Source of the DNA: CAYNND01 sp964398775
GTDB taxonomy: Bacteria > Patescibacteriota > Minisyncoccia > Phycocordibacterales > UBA2100
Length of the DNA stretch: 38,953 nt
NCBI GenBank assembly: GCA_964398775.1
Contig: CAYNND010000009.1
Span: 1 to 38,953 of the forward strand
Direction: 5' to 3'
In this document: positions 38,928 through 38,953 of the stretch, piece after piece
How positions within the stretch are numbered: the first letter of the stretch is position 1
Layout of the letters: every line of letters starts with the position of its first letter
Notes under the pieces: generated by a model
Seen by the model: only the letters and a program-made list of their open reading frames with translations
Database searches by the model: none
What the model was told of the DNA's origin: nothing
Program-made: the position numbers and the translations under genes

Positions 38928-38953
38928 ATGAAACGAGCGCTACTTCTCACTAT
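38928..38953 (+). CDS. Start of a further gene (partial)
   Basis: ATG with the codons for MKRALLLT runs off the window. The basic start followed by Leu suggests a signal peptide, probably another exported protein. The start is supported by the adjacent -10 hexamer. Confidence 0.4.

Noticed and set aside
1..38953. Alternative genetic code with TGA as Gly
   Set aside because: TGA ends both candidate precursors and the PRTase-propeller gene, and no gene needs read-through.

Overview
The window looks like a chromosome piece from a Patescibacteria/CPR bacterium, probably of the Parcubacteria kind. This rests on several things seen together: moderate GC, very tight gene packing, almost no Shine-Dalgarno sites, small membrane proteins in tandem, secreted proteins mixing Kazal-like, peptidoglycan-binding and Ig-like modules, and a translation gene cluster split by unrelated genes. 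The lineage call is inference. TGA is used as a stop, so the SR1/Gracilibacteria code does not apply.

Layout. 1-5574: the tail of an unknown gene, a 1289-residue repeat-containing membrane protein split by an assembly gap, two paralogous small helical proteins and a protein with a Tat-like signal. 5575-12883: the str region, with a structured leader, rpsL, rpsG, purB (also split by a gap), purA, three tandem paralogous small membrane proteins and fusA. 12979-17073: a secreted cysteine-rich protein with Kazal-like modules, three small proteins and a SulP transporter. 17074-19513: a structured leader, tuf, a phosphoribosyltransferase and rpsJ. 19533-34987: an accessory island lying between rpsJ and rplC. 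35156-37664: rplC-rplD-rplW-rplB and a strong terminator, after which a secreted protein replaces the expected rpsS. Both 100-N gaps are flanked by identical 55-bp sequence and close in frame if the copies are merged, so purB and the large gene are probably intact.

The island (19554-33282) is the most notable content and looks like an undescribed peptide-maturation system. It has two parallel modules. Each contains a seven-or-more-helix membrane protein resembling the HTTM/vitamin K-dependent carboxylase/SdpB superfamily, a one-helix small protein just downstream of it, a membrane-anchored Gly/Ser/Asp-repeat protein ending in a Cys motif (candidate precursor), and a one-helix alpha-helical protein after the precursor. 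Shared or single-module parts are two His/Cys-rich exported paralogues, a cytosolic fusion of an orotate-phosphoribosyltransferase-like domain to a PQQ-type beta-propeller, a His-containing multipass protein, a YcaO protein and a SagB-type flavin dehydrogenase. YcaO plus SagB is the azole-forming pair of thiazole/oxazole-modified peptides, and the precursors are rich in Ser, Cys and Gly. The inferred scheme is cytosolic modification of Ser/Cys, export, then processing or oxidation at the membrane by the HTTM unit. No E1-like partner, TfuA, peptidase or ABC exporter was seen in the window.

Regulation. At least ten genes have a -10-like hexamer ending exactly 6 nt before the ATG and several more at 7-8 nt, on both strands. 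This implies leaderless transcripts, and I used it to choose starts. rpsL and tuf are the opposite: they have long structured leaders sharing a 17-nt motif.
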